A DNA stretch of 64,000 nucleotides, taken from the NCBI GenBank assembly GCA_021904315.1, contig CM038909.1, positions 24,089,032 through 24,153,031 on the forward strand, given 5' to 3'. This DNA comes from Sphagnum magellanicum. Its lineage: Eukaryota; Streptophyta; Sphagnopsida; Sphagnales; Sphagnaceae. Positions 35,700 to 47,790 of this stretch are shown in pieces. A program made the position numbers and the translations under genes. The notes under the pieces are model-generated. The model saw nothing but the letters and a program-made list of their open reading frames with translations. It was not told where the DNA came from and searched no databases. Position 1 is the stretch's first letter; every line of letters starts with the position of its first letter.

Positions 35700-37559
35700 C
35701 TTTTGTTTTCTTTTGGGTTTTCTGCCCACTTCATGATGGAACTTCATTCATTGCAAGGGTACAACAACAAGAGCCTCCTCCTCCTGCAATGCCTGGCTCT
35801 GTCCCATATGGCAAGTTCAAGTTTGTGTTTTTGTACCAAAAGAATTGAATTGCAGTGTAGCAACCAGAGTTGAGTTTTTTTTTTTTTTGTTTTGGTGATT
35901 TTTTTTGGAAAATGGGAATTTTTTTTTGTTGTTGCAAGGTTTCTTTGTTTTTGAAAAAAGAAAATCACAACAAAGGAGCATTTTTATTTTTATTTTTATT
36001 TTGGGGGTATAGGTTTGTCACATTTGTAATTCCTAACTAAAATAATAGGCAGCCAAACAATAGAAAGATTTATTTATTTATTATTTTATTTTTTTGGAGA
36101 GGTCCTAAAGATTGGTTACCACTTAATGTTACAACCCTCATGAGATGCTTGCCACTATAATTAATTAATTAATTTTTAAAAATGGTAACAATAGTGATGA
36201 GCATCCCTAAACAGAATTTGATTTAATTGATGAGACTTTAATATATGACCATTAAATTCATTCGGTTCTCTTGAAAACAATTCTTGCAAACATGAGAATC
36301 ATTTGGTTTTTTCAAAGGGTTGTTCTCCACAACCAGATAATCAATTTTATTTATTTTATAAACTTGATTTACTTTGAAAAAATTAAATAATAAATTATAA
36401 TATAATATAATATAATATAATAATTAAAAAACTTGCAGATTGTTCAAATTGAGATCTTGTAAATATTCTTTAAAACATGGGACAAAATGAAAACTACATC
36501 ATTTTTTTTGTGAACTACGAACTAAAGCCAAAAAAAATGTTCAGGCCAACAAACATCTTGACCGAAAAATTTGGTGTCAAAATAATGCCATGTAGGCAAT
36601 AATTGCATGGCTTTATTGGGCCTTAGTGCAAACCAAATGTGCTGAATTTTGACCATTCATCCAATAGGAATGCTCCGTTTTGAGTTGCAACAATTCTTTG
36701 GCCCTAGTGTAAAATATGGGCTTTACTTTATACGAGACTTTGTTATTATCTAGTTTTTTTCCTCTAAATTACATAATATGAAAGTCAAAAAATATTTCTA
36801 CAATCTAAACATGATCCAAACAAGTGACTCATCATCTTGTAAGCGGTTTTGCCATTTATGGCAAGTTCAAGTAAAATCATGCTAAATGATAAAACCACCT
36901 AACTTGGTTGTACATAATTTGAATGGCAAATGAAATTTGATAAAGAAAGCAGCCTATAAAGAGTTAATTTGTGTACAACTAGATCTTTAGCTCTTATACA
37001 CAAAGTTGGTTTCTAGATTAAGGCCCACTTTAGATGGGGTCCAAGGTCCAAAGGTGTAGGGTTTAGGGTTTAGGGTTTGGACTCATTTGAAGCAAATTGA
37101 ATCCTTGAGTTGGGCCTTGCCTTGAACCCTAGCTCAACTCATGAGCTTTCATTTTGAGCTCTTTCCTTTTCAATCCAAACCAATTGATTTTCCCTTCAAA
37201 ATGGTGTCATGTAAGTTTAGCCTTGATTTGCCACTTTTGGTCTTGAACCCTCATCTAAAGGGCCTTGTGAGTTCAATTTATGGCCTCTCACCCAATAGGA
37301 TCGTTCTATTTCATTGGACCCTAGAACTCGGATCCTCATGTAAAGTAGCCTTAAGCCAACATTTTCTTCCCAAAATCCTACACAAAATGCAAAGTCTCTT
37401 CCCTTTGGCTACCTAGTTGTGGTGAATTTCTTTTTCAAAATCATCAATTTTTTTCTTTTTTCTTTGGTTTTCTGATTATTAATTTTTGCCAATTTGCAAG
37501 AATTTTCCACAATTTTTATTTTTTATTTTTTTCAGGTAGAGCCAACAAACATAAAGTAT
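35700..37559. other. AT-rich intergenic region, no gene seen
   Basis: No recognisable coding region. It contains a (TATAA)n run near 36395-36422 and a short stretch of three TTTAGGG units at about 37059-37080. Confidence 0.5.
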
Positions 37560-37977
37560 ATGAGGACATTTTCAAAGAATTAAGAGGGCACATTATTTTC
37601 ATGAATATCCCCTCCTTAAAAAAAAAAGAGAGAGATCTTATACCTACTCACTAGAATGGAAAGGATCTTACACCTATAAGTAGGCATGATTCTCCTCTCA
37701 ATTGTAAGGAGTTGGTGTAAGAACCCCACCTTCACCTTCCTACATGTTTTGATATGCATATGTTTAAGTCCATAATAACATTTGCCAAATGCTTTATAAT
37801 GGGTAAAGCTCACTTGTGGGGGAGGAGGGGTGGGGGACTCCCAAAATGCATGGTTGAATTTGTCTCGTCTTATCACCAAATCATAAACCCTTTATTTTGG
37901 AAAATACTCCCACCTTGGAAAAAAAGGTTCCCTTTTGAATTGAGGTATCATACCTCAAAATCCTCAAATTAGGGTTT
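37560..37977. mobile_element. Foldback repeat element, unexpanded copy 2
   Basis: The order of blocks matches 25235-26090: a leader (GAGGACATT, GAGGGCAC, CATGAATATCCCC), an imperfect palindrome at about 37629-37727 (CTTATACCTACTC against GGAGTTGGTGTAAGAAC), one unit resembling the 39-bp repeat (GATATGCATATGTTTAAGTC, then ATAATAACATTTGCC), and the G-rich tail (GGGTGGGGGACTCCCAAAAT, CCCTTTATTTTGG, ATACTCCCACCTTGG). It is more diverged than copy 1 and shows no array. Confidence 0.65.
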
Positions 37978-40562
37978 TTAATGTGGTCCAACAAAGATTG
38001 TAATAAAGAGAATTTTTTAGTATGGGCAAACAAAGATCCTAAAATCGAGGTCACATATGTTGAAATTGAAATCTTAAATGATCTAAAATTTGTTTTGGGG
38101 GAGGGCGAGAAAGCCAATCTTTTTTAAAAATTGTACATTTTTTAAATCGCTTATTAATGCACCTTAAACAAAGACGAGGGAAAACATGATAAAGCATACC
38201 ACAAAAAGTTATTGCATATTCACACTAACCATTTTTACTTTATATCGTGCATATAAAACAATAAAGTAATGTCAACATGGGTGAAAATAAGATCAAAAAA
38301 ACCTTTTGAACATGTCTATCATACTTATAAGATTCTACTTCCAAAAAAAAAAAGAATAAATAAATTCTTTAAATAAACAAAAAGTATCGTTTATTATTAA
38401 TTGATAATTTCATGATCAGGGAACCTTGAGACAAAATATTTGATGAATTATATTTATACTAAGCTACAATGGAAATATCATTATATTTTCAACATGTTCA
38501 TTAAAATTATATTTCACATTCTATTTATTAGAACGTGTCTAACAAGGACTTTACAAAGATCCACACGACACAAAATAGATTGGAAAATCTATTTGATTTT
38601 ATAAACTGTCTTGTCTTAATTTATTGAACTAATAATTTTATAATGAATTTTGTTGATACTTTTTTGTTTCTTTACAAGTAGATTGCAATGTAGAAAAATT
38701 GTCCACTTTATTCTACTTTCAGCCAATGGTTGTAATTAAATCTTTCAATTTTGTGATGTACTTAAAGTGACAATCATCTATAAAAATGATTTAGTAAAAT
38801 TTTGAGATTAGAAAATATGAAATTAAAAGATAATCTATCATGTTTCTATATTTTTGGCTATTTACTAGAATTTAGGATAGAATTTGGTGGGATTTTTTTC
38901 TTAATTTTCAAATTTTGACATTGAAAAAACTATAAAAACACTAAATTTTTGCCAATTTGAGAAATAAGTTCACCATTTGGTGAAATTTCGCCCAAAAAAC
39001 ACTCTAGTGTTAATGTGTCATCATAAATTAAAATCATTTTAAACAAGTGAATGTTATTTTTAAAATCACGATTTCAACCATATTTTGTGTGACTTTTAAA
39101 CATCCCTAAACCACACATTATTATTGTTTCATATTCTCAAAAAACTTCGACAATTATAGGGGCCAATAACAAAGTGAGTTTAAAGTGCCCTATGGTCATT
39201 AAGTGTGCTTTTGACAAACCTGGGTACCTTCACCACGGGGCCTTCTTGGTGTGTGGCAAGGTTTGAATAAGTGAGTATTGCAAAAACTTATTCCTCCATC
39301 ACCTAAAGTCTAAGTCAATTGGATTTCATTCACTTCAAGTCATTCATGCCTTAAAGATTTAATCTTTCTTTTCATTTAAGCTTCATGGTAGGTGCCCCAT
39401 GTCATCATGGCCTCATATGAGGATATTGCAAAACCTTGATCCACCATCATTTAAATCTTCATTTTATCACGATTGGTTTGTTATATGCAATACATGCATG
39501 AATGTTGTTTTATGTATTTTCACATGTATGCCTCATGCAAATACCAACGTCATGCATATTGCAATATCTTCATAAATCACTAGCGACAATGCGACCTTGT
39601 TGGGTCATTTAAATAGGTAGATAGGTTGGAAAACAAATAGGATTAGGTCAATAGTTTAACAAGTAAGCTAGGATGGTGAGCATTGTTTTTTTTTTCCCTT
39701 GCAAATTTTAGCAACCTTGACAAAGCAAGAGGTTGACGAATCCAACAAAGGGCTTTTTTTAAAAAATTAAAATGAAATTGCCATATCTTGAAGAAAAAGG
39801 GCTAAAAGTCGTCAAATTTAGACATTGTGTTCCTATAGGTCACCAAAACTAGGCAGGATGTTAATCAATAACTTACCCGCTTCTAAGTTTTGATTTGGTG
39901 ATCCGGACTAGGTTTAATTTGTCAAACACTATTTATTATTAGTGCACCCTATAAGTTCTATGGTTGTGTGTGTACATGCAAATTCGTGGTATAAAGATGG
40001 ATTATTAAAGAAATAAATAAAGGAAAAACACTCAATGAGAGAAGAAAAAAACTAAAAATAAAAAGGATCGAAGTCCAAACAAAAGACAACACCCGAAAGC
40101 GCAACACATCATTATTAGTGATGTTAATCAATAATAAGTTAACCCTTGTAAATTCTGATGTGGTTAACCTAGACCTTGGTTAACCTTATCAAATACTATT
40201 ATCATAGTAGCATATAGGTTGTATGATTGATTGTGTGTGGTACATGCAAATTCATGAATTTGGGTCAGCTTTTTAGACCAATGAATAATGATCCTGCACA
40301 TGCTTCTACTATAATTCCTTAGAAGAATGTATGACATAAAATTAATTGCAAATAGGAGATGGTCCTTTCCTAAAACTAGAGTAAACTACAAGACTCAAGA
40401 GAGAGAGAGAGAGAGAAAACTTCTACAAAAAACACTCATCTTCTGTCATTCATTCACTCCATCTTACTATTGGGGGGAGGACATTTCCCTAAAACCCTAA
40501 ACCCTAAACTTGGTAAACAAGGGGTGGTGGTGTGTCACATTGTGGCCTTGCCATTTACATTA
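37978..40562. other. Intergenic region with a diverged direct repeat
   Basis: No gene recognised. A block of about 140 bp (containing GATGTTAATCAATAA, then TCAAA.ACTATTATTA and TACATGCAAATTC) occurs at about 39858-39993 and again at about 40122-40256. A (GA)n run lies at about 40398-40417, and telomere-like CCCTAAA units at about 40487-40509. Confidence 0.5.
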
Positions 40563-40889
40563 CAAAAGTATCTTAAGGCAAAAGAAAGAAGAATTATGAA
40601 AACTCAAATATTTCACCATGCAAAAATATACCTAATCTTCATTAAAAAAATCTTCTAAAACAAAACCAAAATCCTTCAAGCTATTATAACTCTATAATAA
40701 CTAATCTCAAGTTTCAACAAAAGCCAAAATATTATTATCTTTCAAAAATCCTCATATAAAAATAAATAGACCTATTATTATTATTATTATTACCTAGGGG
40801 GGCCAAAATCCCTTAAGCTACTACTATACTCTATAATGAATCTAAACACAATATCCTTAAGGGCCTTGGTAGTAAGCAAGGCCCAATAA
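40563..40889 (-). repeat. Inverted second copy of the 1892-2180 repeat
   Basis: Read on the minus strand, this segment reproduces 1892-2180 over its whole length, with shared blocks such as ACTACCAAGGCCCTTAAGGA, AGCTTAAGGGATTTTGGCC, TATATGAGGATTTTTGAAAG and TTTTGCATGGTGAAATATTT. The main differences are extra ATT triplets. The terminal inverted repeats of the first copy are absent here. Confidence 0.85.
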
Positions 40890-41356
40890 AGTTGAACCTT
40901 ATTGAGAGCACTTTGTCATTGTACATGGATTTTTACTTCAATTTTGAAACCCTAGTTAAAATTTTGGCTTGCACTTGACACTTCCAGAGTGAACCAGCAC
41001 CCACAAAATGCACAATCATGGATGAATGATGTGTGGAAACGACACTTTTTTTCATTGGGTTCTTCATCCCCAGCCACATATCTGAGGGGTTCTGTTCAAA
41101 AAGTGAGCTAGGAGTTCTACAATGGGGGGTTTTCATCCAACATGGGTGATGGGTTCATGGGTGCTGCTGGGTCACACAAGCCAAACTTAACCCCATGTGT
41201 GTGTGAGTGACATTCCACATACTATGCATGCATTCAATGGATGAGCATGTTGGGTGAAAGTGCATGCATCTAGATGAGAAGTTCTAGATGATCCAGTAGT
41301 AACGGAAGTTTTTTATTTGAAATTTGAACCTGCCAAAAAGGACAGAATAATTACAT

Positions 41357-41711
41357 AATGAATGAATTTTTCATCCATGGATGAATTATGCAAATGGATT
41401 TTTCATCCATGAATGAATCATGCAAATGGATTTTTCATCCATTAATTAATCATGCAAATGGATTGTTCATCCATGAATGAATTATACAAATGAATTTTTC
41501 ACCTATGAATGAATTATGCAAATGGATTGTTCATCCATGAATGAATTATTGCAAATGGATTTTCATCCATGAATTAATTATGCAAATGGATTGTTCATCC
41601 ATGAATGAGTTATGCAAATGGATTGTTCATCCATGAATGAATTATTGCAAATGGATTGTTCATCCATGAATGAGTTATGCAAATGGATTGTTCATCCATG
41701 AATGAATTATG
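41357..41711. repeat. 32-33-bp minisatellite, about 11 copies
   Basis: The unit reads approximately CATCCATGAATGAATTATGC followed by AAATGGATTGTT. Units differ by single bases and one-base length changes. Each unit holds ATCCAT and ATGGAT, so it can fold on itself. The spread of small differences suggests ordinary unequal exchange or slippage. Confidence 0.93.
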
Positions 41712-43410
41712 GAACTAACCGTTAGATTCAAAATTGATTCCCCTGGAAACAATCAAAGCTGCAAACAATCAAGGAAGCATAATTGCACGCCTTAACTTCA
41801 TCACTTTCCCTGCTCACCATGCCATTTGGGAGCCTATGACCACACTCCACATGACCCAAAAAAACAAATTGGACAAAAGAAAAAGGACAAGATTTCTTCT
41901 TGTAAGTTAGTAGCAAATTCCAAAATAAACTATTTTTGGATTTTTCAATGATCATGTGCTTACATAGGCAGGCATTTAAATAATGGTAAATCCTTTTATT
42001 CAAATTTCAGAAAACATCTTTACTTTATCTTTCAAGACCTTTGCCAAAAGGTCAGTGAAGAAGTTGTAGCTTTTGAGAAGAACATGCTGCATCTCATTAA
42101 ATAGCATTAAACCACTTTGGCTTGAGTTAAGGCTGGTACCTTACTACCTGGTAGTAGCAGGTAGGTAGGTACATCTTTGATCTCTACACAAAGGCAATTA
42201 AATGTGGGGTCTGACCTCATGATGGGGTGTCATGCATGCACACTATCCAGGGAATAATGCCATGCCAGAGTTATGGGTCATTGCACAAAGCCTTTTAGAA
42301 AGGATATAAGATCACTACTAGCCTAGTGAATCAAAAGGGTTTAGGGTTTAACCCTAAACCCTAATTGAAGAGCTGAGCCATTTATGGAAGGAAAATTGAT
42401 AAAAAAAATCAATTAAACTGCTAGTTATTATGTTTTTTTCCTACAAAAAAAAGGTACCATTTACCCATAATGGAAGGTAATTTTCTATATTTATATCCAT
42501 AGTGGGAATTTTTTTTTAATGTTTCCAGAAATATCCACCAATTTTAGATATAATTTTTTTTCTCTCTCTTTTTTTTTCGGATTATCCTCTAAAAATTATA
42601 TGTGCAAAATTGTGGAATTGTTGGATATGAATCTACTTATTGTAACCAATCTGAAGAACAAGTAAGAGCATCTTTCCATGTGCCTCCTGTGATCATAGAT
42701 TCTGCTCTACTAGTAACTTTGTAGTACCTGATCTATTCTGGAATGTAGATGCATGCAGAGTATCATCAAACATTGATCAAATGCAAAGTTGTGAGAACTG
42801 TGAGTTAACTTCCAAATCATCGAAAAGTGACACTTGCCATCTCCTTTTAAGCTGAGTGACACAAGTTCATTCAAATTCTCTACAAGTCATCCATTTGTTG
42901 CTTTTCATCCGTCCCCCCCCACCCCCAAAAAAGTTCCTAAATATTTTTAACATTAATTAATGAAATGTTTTCAAAACAATTGCATCAATCCAATGGAAAG
43001 CCTATGTTCATTCAAACAAAGCGTCACCAAATGTTGGGTTATTTTACATTGGCCTAGTGTCATTGGAGTATGTCATGTGCAAATTATAAAGCCCCAGAAA
43101 TAAGCTAATAGAAAGAAACCCTAAGTTTTCCATCATTTTGTACAAGGCAAACAACAATAAAAAAAATTCTCATCTTCAAGGCATTTTTATTCTTCGAGGC
43201 CATTATTCCTGCACACACCGGTACACCGTCATGGATGGATGATAAGTGGTCGAAAACAATTTTCTGTTGAGTCACAGTTCATTAGCCAACCATTTGCTGG
43301 TTTGCTCAACCATCCAATTTCAGTTTAAGGATTAGTCGAACGAAAGACTAATCCTCATTGGATGTATAACTTCTCATCTAGATGCATGCACTTGTACAGA
43401 ACACACACCC
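41712..43410. other. Intergenic region, no gene seen
   Basis: No coding region recognised. The one structure of note is the telomere-like palindrome at 42336-42362. Confidence 0.5.
42336..42362. repeat. Head-to-head telomere-motif palindrome
   Basis: AGGGTTTAGGGTT, one T, then AACCCTAAACCCT: perfect 13-bp arms around a single base. The G-strand units point into C-strand units, the arrangement expected of joined telomere ends, though it is only two units per side. Confidence 0.9.
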
Positions 43411-43437
43411 ATCCATCCATCCATCCATCCATCCATC
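43411..43437. repeat. (ATCC)n microsatellite
   Basis: About seven CATC/ATCC units in a pure run. Confidence 0.9.
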
Positions 43438-43865
43438 ATATGAACACATACTGCTTAACATTTCACTCACACATTGGGCCAAGTTTGAGCCAAAATTTTA
43501 TGCCCAAAACCCTTACACCATGTCTAATCTATTTGCTATTACTATGGGCAGAGCCAATTTTTTATTTTTTATTTTTTTAAAAATTCCATGAAGTTTGCCC
43601 TAAGATTATTATGATCATCTAAAATAAATGCAAAAGGCTGAAATGTTCTCCACAAAGATGTGTAGGATATTATTTATTGTCCGGGGTGGTGGTACAGGCC
43701 CATTACAAGCTAACCATTTAACATCTGGGCAACAAACCAGATTGTTTTTCAAGCAAAGCTTTTCAGACCAAGCCTGGCATACTTAACTTTGCATGGTTGC
43801 CTGCCATTCCCATCATCATGTCCCTAGTTTGGCACATTTTCAGGTTTTTTCATAGGTGATATATT

Positions 43866-44051
43866 CATCCATCCATCCATACATCTATCCATCCATATAT
43901 TCATCCATCCATCCATCCATCCATCCATCCATCTATTCATCCATACATCCATACATCTATCCATCCATCTATTCATCCATCCATCCATCCATCTATTCAT
44001 TCATCCATCCATCCATCCATCCATCCAGCTATTCATCCATCCATCCATCCA
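43866..44051. repeat. (CATC)n microsatellite with ATTCATC/ACATC variants
   Basis: A long run of CATCCATCCATC interrupted by variant units (ATATTCATC, ATACATC, ATCTATTC). The 86-residue open frame across it (repeats of HPSI) arises from the repeat alone. Confidence 0.93.
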
Positions 44052-44142
44052 ACTGGGGTTGCTGTTTTTCCAGACTGGAACTGACTGCACCCAAAGTGGA
44101 AAGAGTGCTGACATAAATATGTCCTTTTTTTTTTTCTCCATA

Positions 44143-44223
44143 ATATGTTAAGTAGCATTTAAAAGCTATAAACCCTAGTTTTTATACAAACTATGATTAT
44201 AGCTTAAATGCTACTTAACATAT
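44143..44223. repeat. Near-perfect 81-bp hairpin
   Basis: The left arm ATATGTTAAGTAGCATTT, then AAAAGCTATAA, pairs with the right arm TTATAGCTT, then AAATGCTACTTAACATAT. The stem is about 27 bp with one two-base bulge and a loop of about 25 bases. It may be a small MITE or the precursor of a small RNA. Confidence 0.8.
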
Positions 44224-44779
44224 CACCATATATCACCATAGATCATAAAAGAGGGAAAAAAAAAAATTATGTAAAAAAAATCCAACAATATTTATTTATA
44301 AATAACTATAAATAAAATAAATAAATAATTTATTTATTTTTTTAAATCATGAAACATTATCCATAGTGCATTTAATGTTGATTTTTCATCCATTTGCATT
44401 TTCCCTTAATCCCTTGGTCCTTCAAACCTTGTGTGAAGTGAACTTGGAAATGGCCTTTTCCCTCGATCATAGATATTTTATTTTGATGGTCATGGGCTTT
44501 GAAGCTTTAGTGTAGAGGCTTTAATTTATTTCTAGCCCAATTCCTATTGTTTTGGTGTTGTTGTGTACAACCTTTTTTTTTTCAATGGTTATATATATAG
44601 CCAAAAGAAACATCAAAATTATAAGTTCAAAAATCAAGTGATTTTTGAAAATTTTAATATCCATAATTTGACCAAAATTTAAGCAAAAATTCTATATTTT
44701 TATTACATGGTTCAAGTAGGTAACACAAAATAATATAGGATGATGTTTTCAAATTTTTATTTTCATATTTTTCTTGTAA

Positions 44780-44842
44780 CCAAAATTGGTTAAATCTCCC
44801 TATGGATAATCACCACTTTGGCTACATCACAAATTGAACCCC
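44780..44842. repeat. Diverged copy of the CAAATTTGG-core dispersed repeat
   Basis: Contains AACCAAAATTGGTTAAAT, then GGATAATCACCACTTTGGCT and ACATCACAAATTGAA, lining up with 58972-59037 and with the end of 24905-25155. Confidence 0.6.
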
Positions 44843-45216
44843 AAAATTTTATTTTTAAAAATAATAATAATAAGAAAAATATAAATAAATAAATAAATAG
44901 TTGTTGTGTATGATTGGCTTTCTTTGGCAAAATATTAAAAATGTTTGTGTTCTTTGGCAGAGTACAAACTAAAAGCTTTTATTTATGAGGATAAGCTAGT
45001 TTTACATGTATGATGATGCATTGTGAGAGTACATTTAACAAATGTTCAGTCTGACCGACCCATTTGTAGTGTTAAAAAAGCCTCCAATCTATAGTGCCAT
45101 AACCAACCAAAAAATTCAATTGCATGACAAGAAATCATCAAACGGCCAAATAAATACAAACTCTGAAGCTTCGTCACATGTACTCATCATGGATCAATTC
45201 TAGCACTTCGAGCAAG

Positions 45217-45762
45217 CAAATGTGGTTTTTGATACCGTTTTTTGAAAATGAAATGTGGTTTTAGGTTTTTTGAAATGAGATGTGGCTTTAGGGTTTTTGA
45301 AGTTAGATGTAGTTTCAAGGTTTTCTGAAAGGAAATGTGGTTTTAGGGTTTTTTGAAAGGAAATGTGGTTTTGGGGTATTTGAATTGAAATGTGGTTTTA
45401 GGGTTTTTGAAATGAGATGTGGTTTTAGGGTTTTTTTTAAAGGAAATGTAGTTTTAGGTTTTTTGAACGGAAATGTGGTTTTAGGGTTTTTTGAAAGGAA
45501 ATGTGGTTTTAAGGTTTTTTGAAAGGAAATGTGGTCTTAGGGTTTTTTGAAAGGAAATGTGGTTTTAGGGTTTTTTGAAAGGAAATGTGGTCTTAGGGTT
45601 TTTTGAAAGGAAATGTGGTTTTAGGGTTTTTGAAATGAGATGTGGTTTTAGGGTTTTTTGAAATGAAATGTGGTTTTAGGGTTTTTGAAATGAGATGTGT
45701 TTTCAGGGTTTTGGAAAGGAAATGTGGTTTCAGGGTTTTGGTAATGAAATGTGGTTTTGTGG
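45217..45762. repeat. 27-28-bp telomere-motif minisatellite, about 20 copies
   Basis: The unit reads approximately GAAATGTGGTTTTAGGGTTT followed by TTTGAAAG. Most units contain TTTTAGGG, one base different in register from the plant telomere repeat. Alternating AAGGAAATG and AATGAGATG subtypes show partial higher-order structure. Local open frames are repeat artefacts. Confidence 0.93.
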
Positions 45763-47299
45763 TCTTTTCAACATTTTCTAAAGTTTGAGATGAGAAGCAT
45801 ATTTTGCTCTGATTTGTGGAAGCTAAGCCTAAACTTGGAGAACAAAATTAGAATCTTTTGCGACCTCAAGCTTGGAAGTTTTGGTGTTTGAAACTTTGGC
45901 ACTTTCTAAAAGACTAAGAATATTTTATGTCAATTGTTTTTAATCATATTGGTTTTTGAGGTGTTTGGTTGTGGATTGAAATAATGCAAAATGATGAAAT
46001 AATTTGCATTTTATTTTTATTTTTTCTCAACTTTGATCTCATATTTCATGCTTCTAGGTTTGGAAATAAATAAAATAAATATTTTTCTTGAAGGGGTGAG
46101 AGAGAGAAGATGAATCCTTCATTATTGTAAATGCCACAAAAATTATAGCCCTTACTTTTCACCCATTAAATCTGGGGATATCTTTTGGTCGTGAAGTCAT
46201 TAGGGTTGTTCTCATTAAAGTTATTCCTAAACTCCCCTAGTACCAAAACCTCATGTTTCAACAAAACATGGGCCAACATGTGTTATATAACATCAAAATT
46301 TTACAAAATGATCCAATGGGCACAAGAAACTCAATTTGTTTGCACCCAAACTTGTGACCATCTAATCTTCAAGCTTCAATTTAACACTAAACCCCTGGGC
46401 TCTTCCCACGCTAAACCCTCAAAGGTTCTTAAGATATCATTCTCTCATTTCCCGCTTTCATTTAGCTCCCTTTTCAATGATGCTCATTATATTCCAAATT
46501 TCTCACATCTTAAGTTGGTAACACTCATAACAATGTAAGATGAGCTTGTCATATGTCAAGTTGAAGAATTCATATGATCTCATGAATGGTGTGTAGTGTT
46601 TGGGAGCTCGCACATTATGCTTAATGAGTTAGTTATCTTAGAATCGAAGGCACAAGAAGCCAATCAATAAGTGTTTTTTTTTTTGGTGGAATTTTTTGTG
46701 TTTTTTTGGAGGAAAAAAATTGGGAAATTTTTGGGGAGTTGAAAATCTAGTGCAAATTCTACTAATTTTTTGGGTATTAAAAAGATAAATTTTTGTCAAT
46801 TTTTTTAATATAAAAACTGGGGGGAAAAAAAACCATATGAAGCCAATAACTGCTACCATTTCTATGAGTACCAATTTGATCTATTAGGTATATTGGTACC
46901 TATTCGAAGAAGTAGACAATATACCACATACCCGATGTACCAAATATGTTGAATTTTGTATTTTTTTAAGGGTACCAAAAAATTGTACCCTTGAGGTAGG
47001 TTCAACATATTTTGTATCCTTCCTCTTTGGAATCTGAAAATTATATTTTTGCATTAATATTCTGCTAAATAAATTTAGCAAGGTTTAAGGAATATATCTT
47101 CAACATTGTTATTTTTAAAATAAGGGTCCCTTTTGTTTAATTATGAATTTGAAACATGTTTAAAAGACACAAGCCATCATCCCTAGCATCTCTTGTTTTT
47201 CAATATTTATGATTAGTAATAAACCCTAATTTTTTCCAGCAAAAATTTATACTCAAATTGTCTAAATTTAGACCCAAAAAAGTCCTATTCCCCATTTGC
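45763..47299. other. Intergenic region, no gene seen
   Basis: AT-rich with T and A homopolymers; no recognisable protein on either strand. Confidence 0.5.
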
Positions 47300-47790
47300 T
47301 CCGAATTGTTCAACTCCTTCATGTTCATTCATTGCCACATCTTCCCCCTGTCATCCAACTTCCTTGGATTCATCCATTGTCCAAAATGCTCCACTTATCC
47401 AACCTCTACATCTTCTTGATGTGTAGATTCTTTGCATTATCCCATTTCCCCATCTTCATCCATTGTCTAACTCCTTTGGTTTCATCCAATGTGCAATTTC
47501 TGGGGATTTTTCAACTTTGTTGGGTTCATCCATTGTCCAAAGTTCCCTTGGGGTTCATCCAATGTAAAATCTCCAAAGATTCTTCAATTGTTCAACTTCT
47601 TAATATTCATCCTTTGTCCAACACATTCACATCCATCCACTATCCAACTCCCCTAGTTTATCCATCATCCCACTTCTTGAATTTGTCAATCCATTTTCCA
47701 ACTCCCTCGAGTACATCTATTATCCAACTTTGTTTAAATTCATACATTATCCAAGTTCCCTAGATTCATTTGTTGCAAAAAAATCAAAGG
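47300..47790. repeat. Degenerate about 25-bp tandem repeat
   Basis: The phrase ATTCATCCATTGTCCAACTC recurs about twenty times with heavy divergence (for example TTCATCCATTGTCCAAAATG, TTCATCCATTGTCTAACTCC, TCATCCATTGTCCAAAGTTC). The 155-residue open frame across it repeats IHPLS-like phrases and is an artefact of the repeat. Confidence 0.8.

Noticed and set aside
43856..44116. 86-residue open frame rich in HPSI repeats
   Set aside because: Pure by-product of the CATC microsatellite.
47296..47763. 155-residue open frame with recurring IHPLS phrases
   Set aside because: Translation of a degenerate 25-bp tandem repeat; starts at a non-ATG codon region and has no family resemblance.
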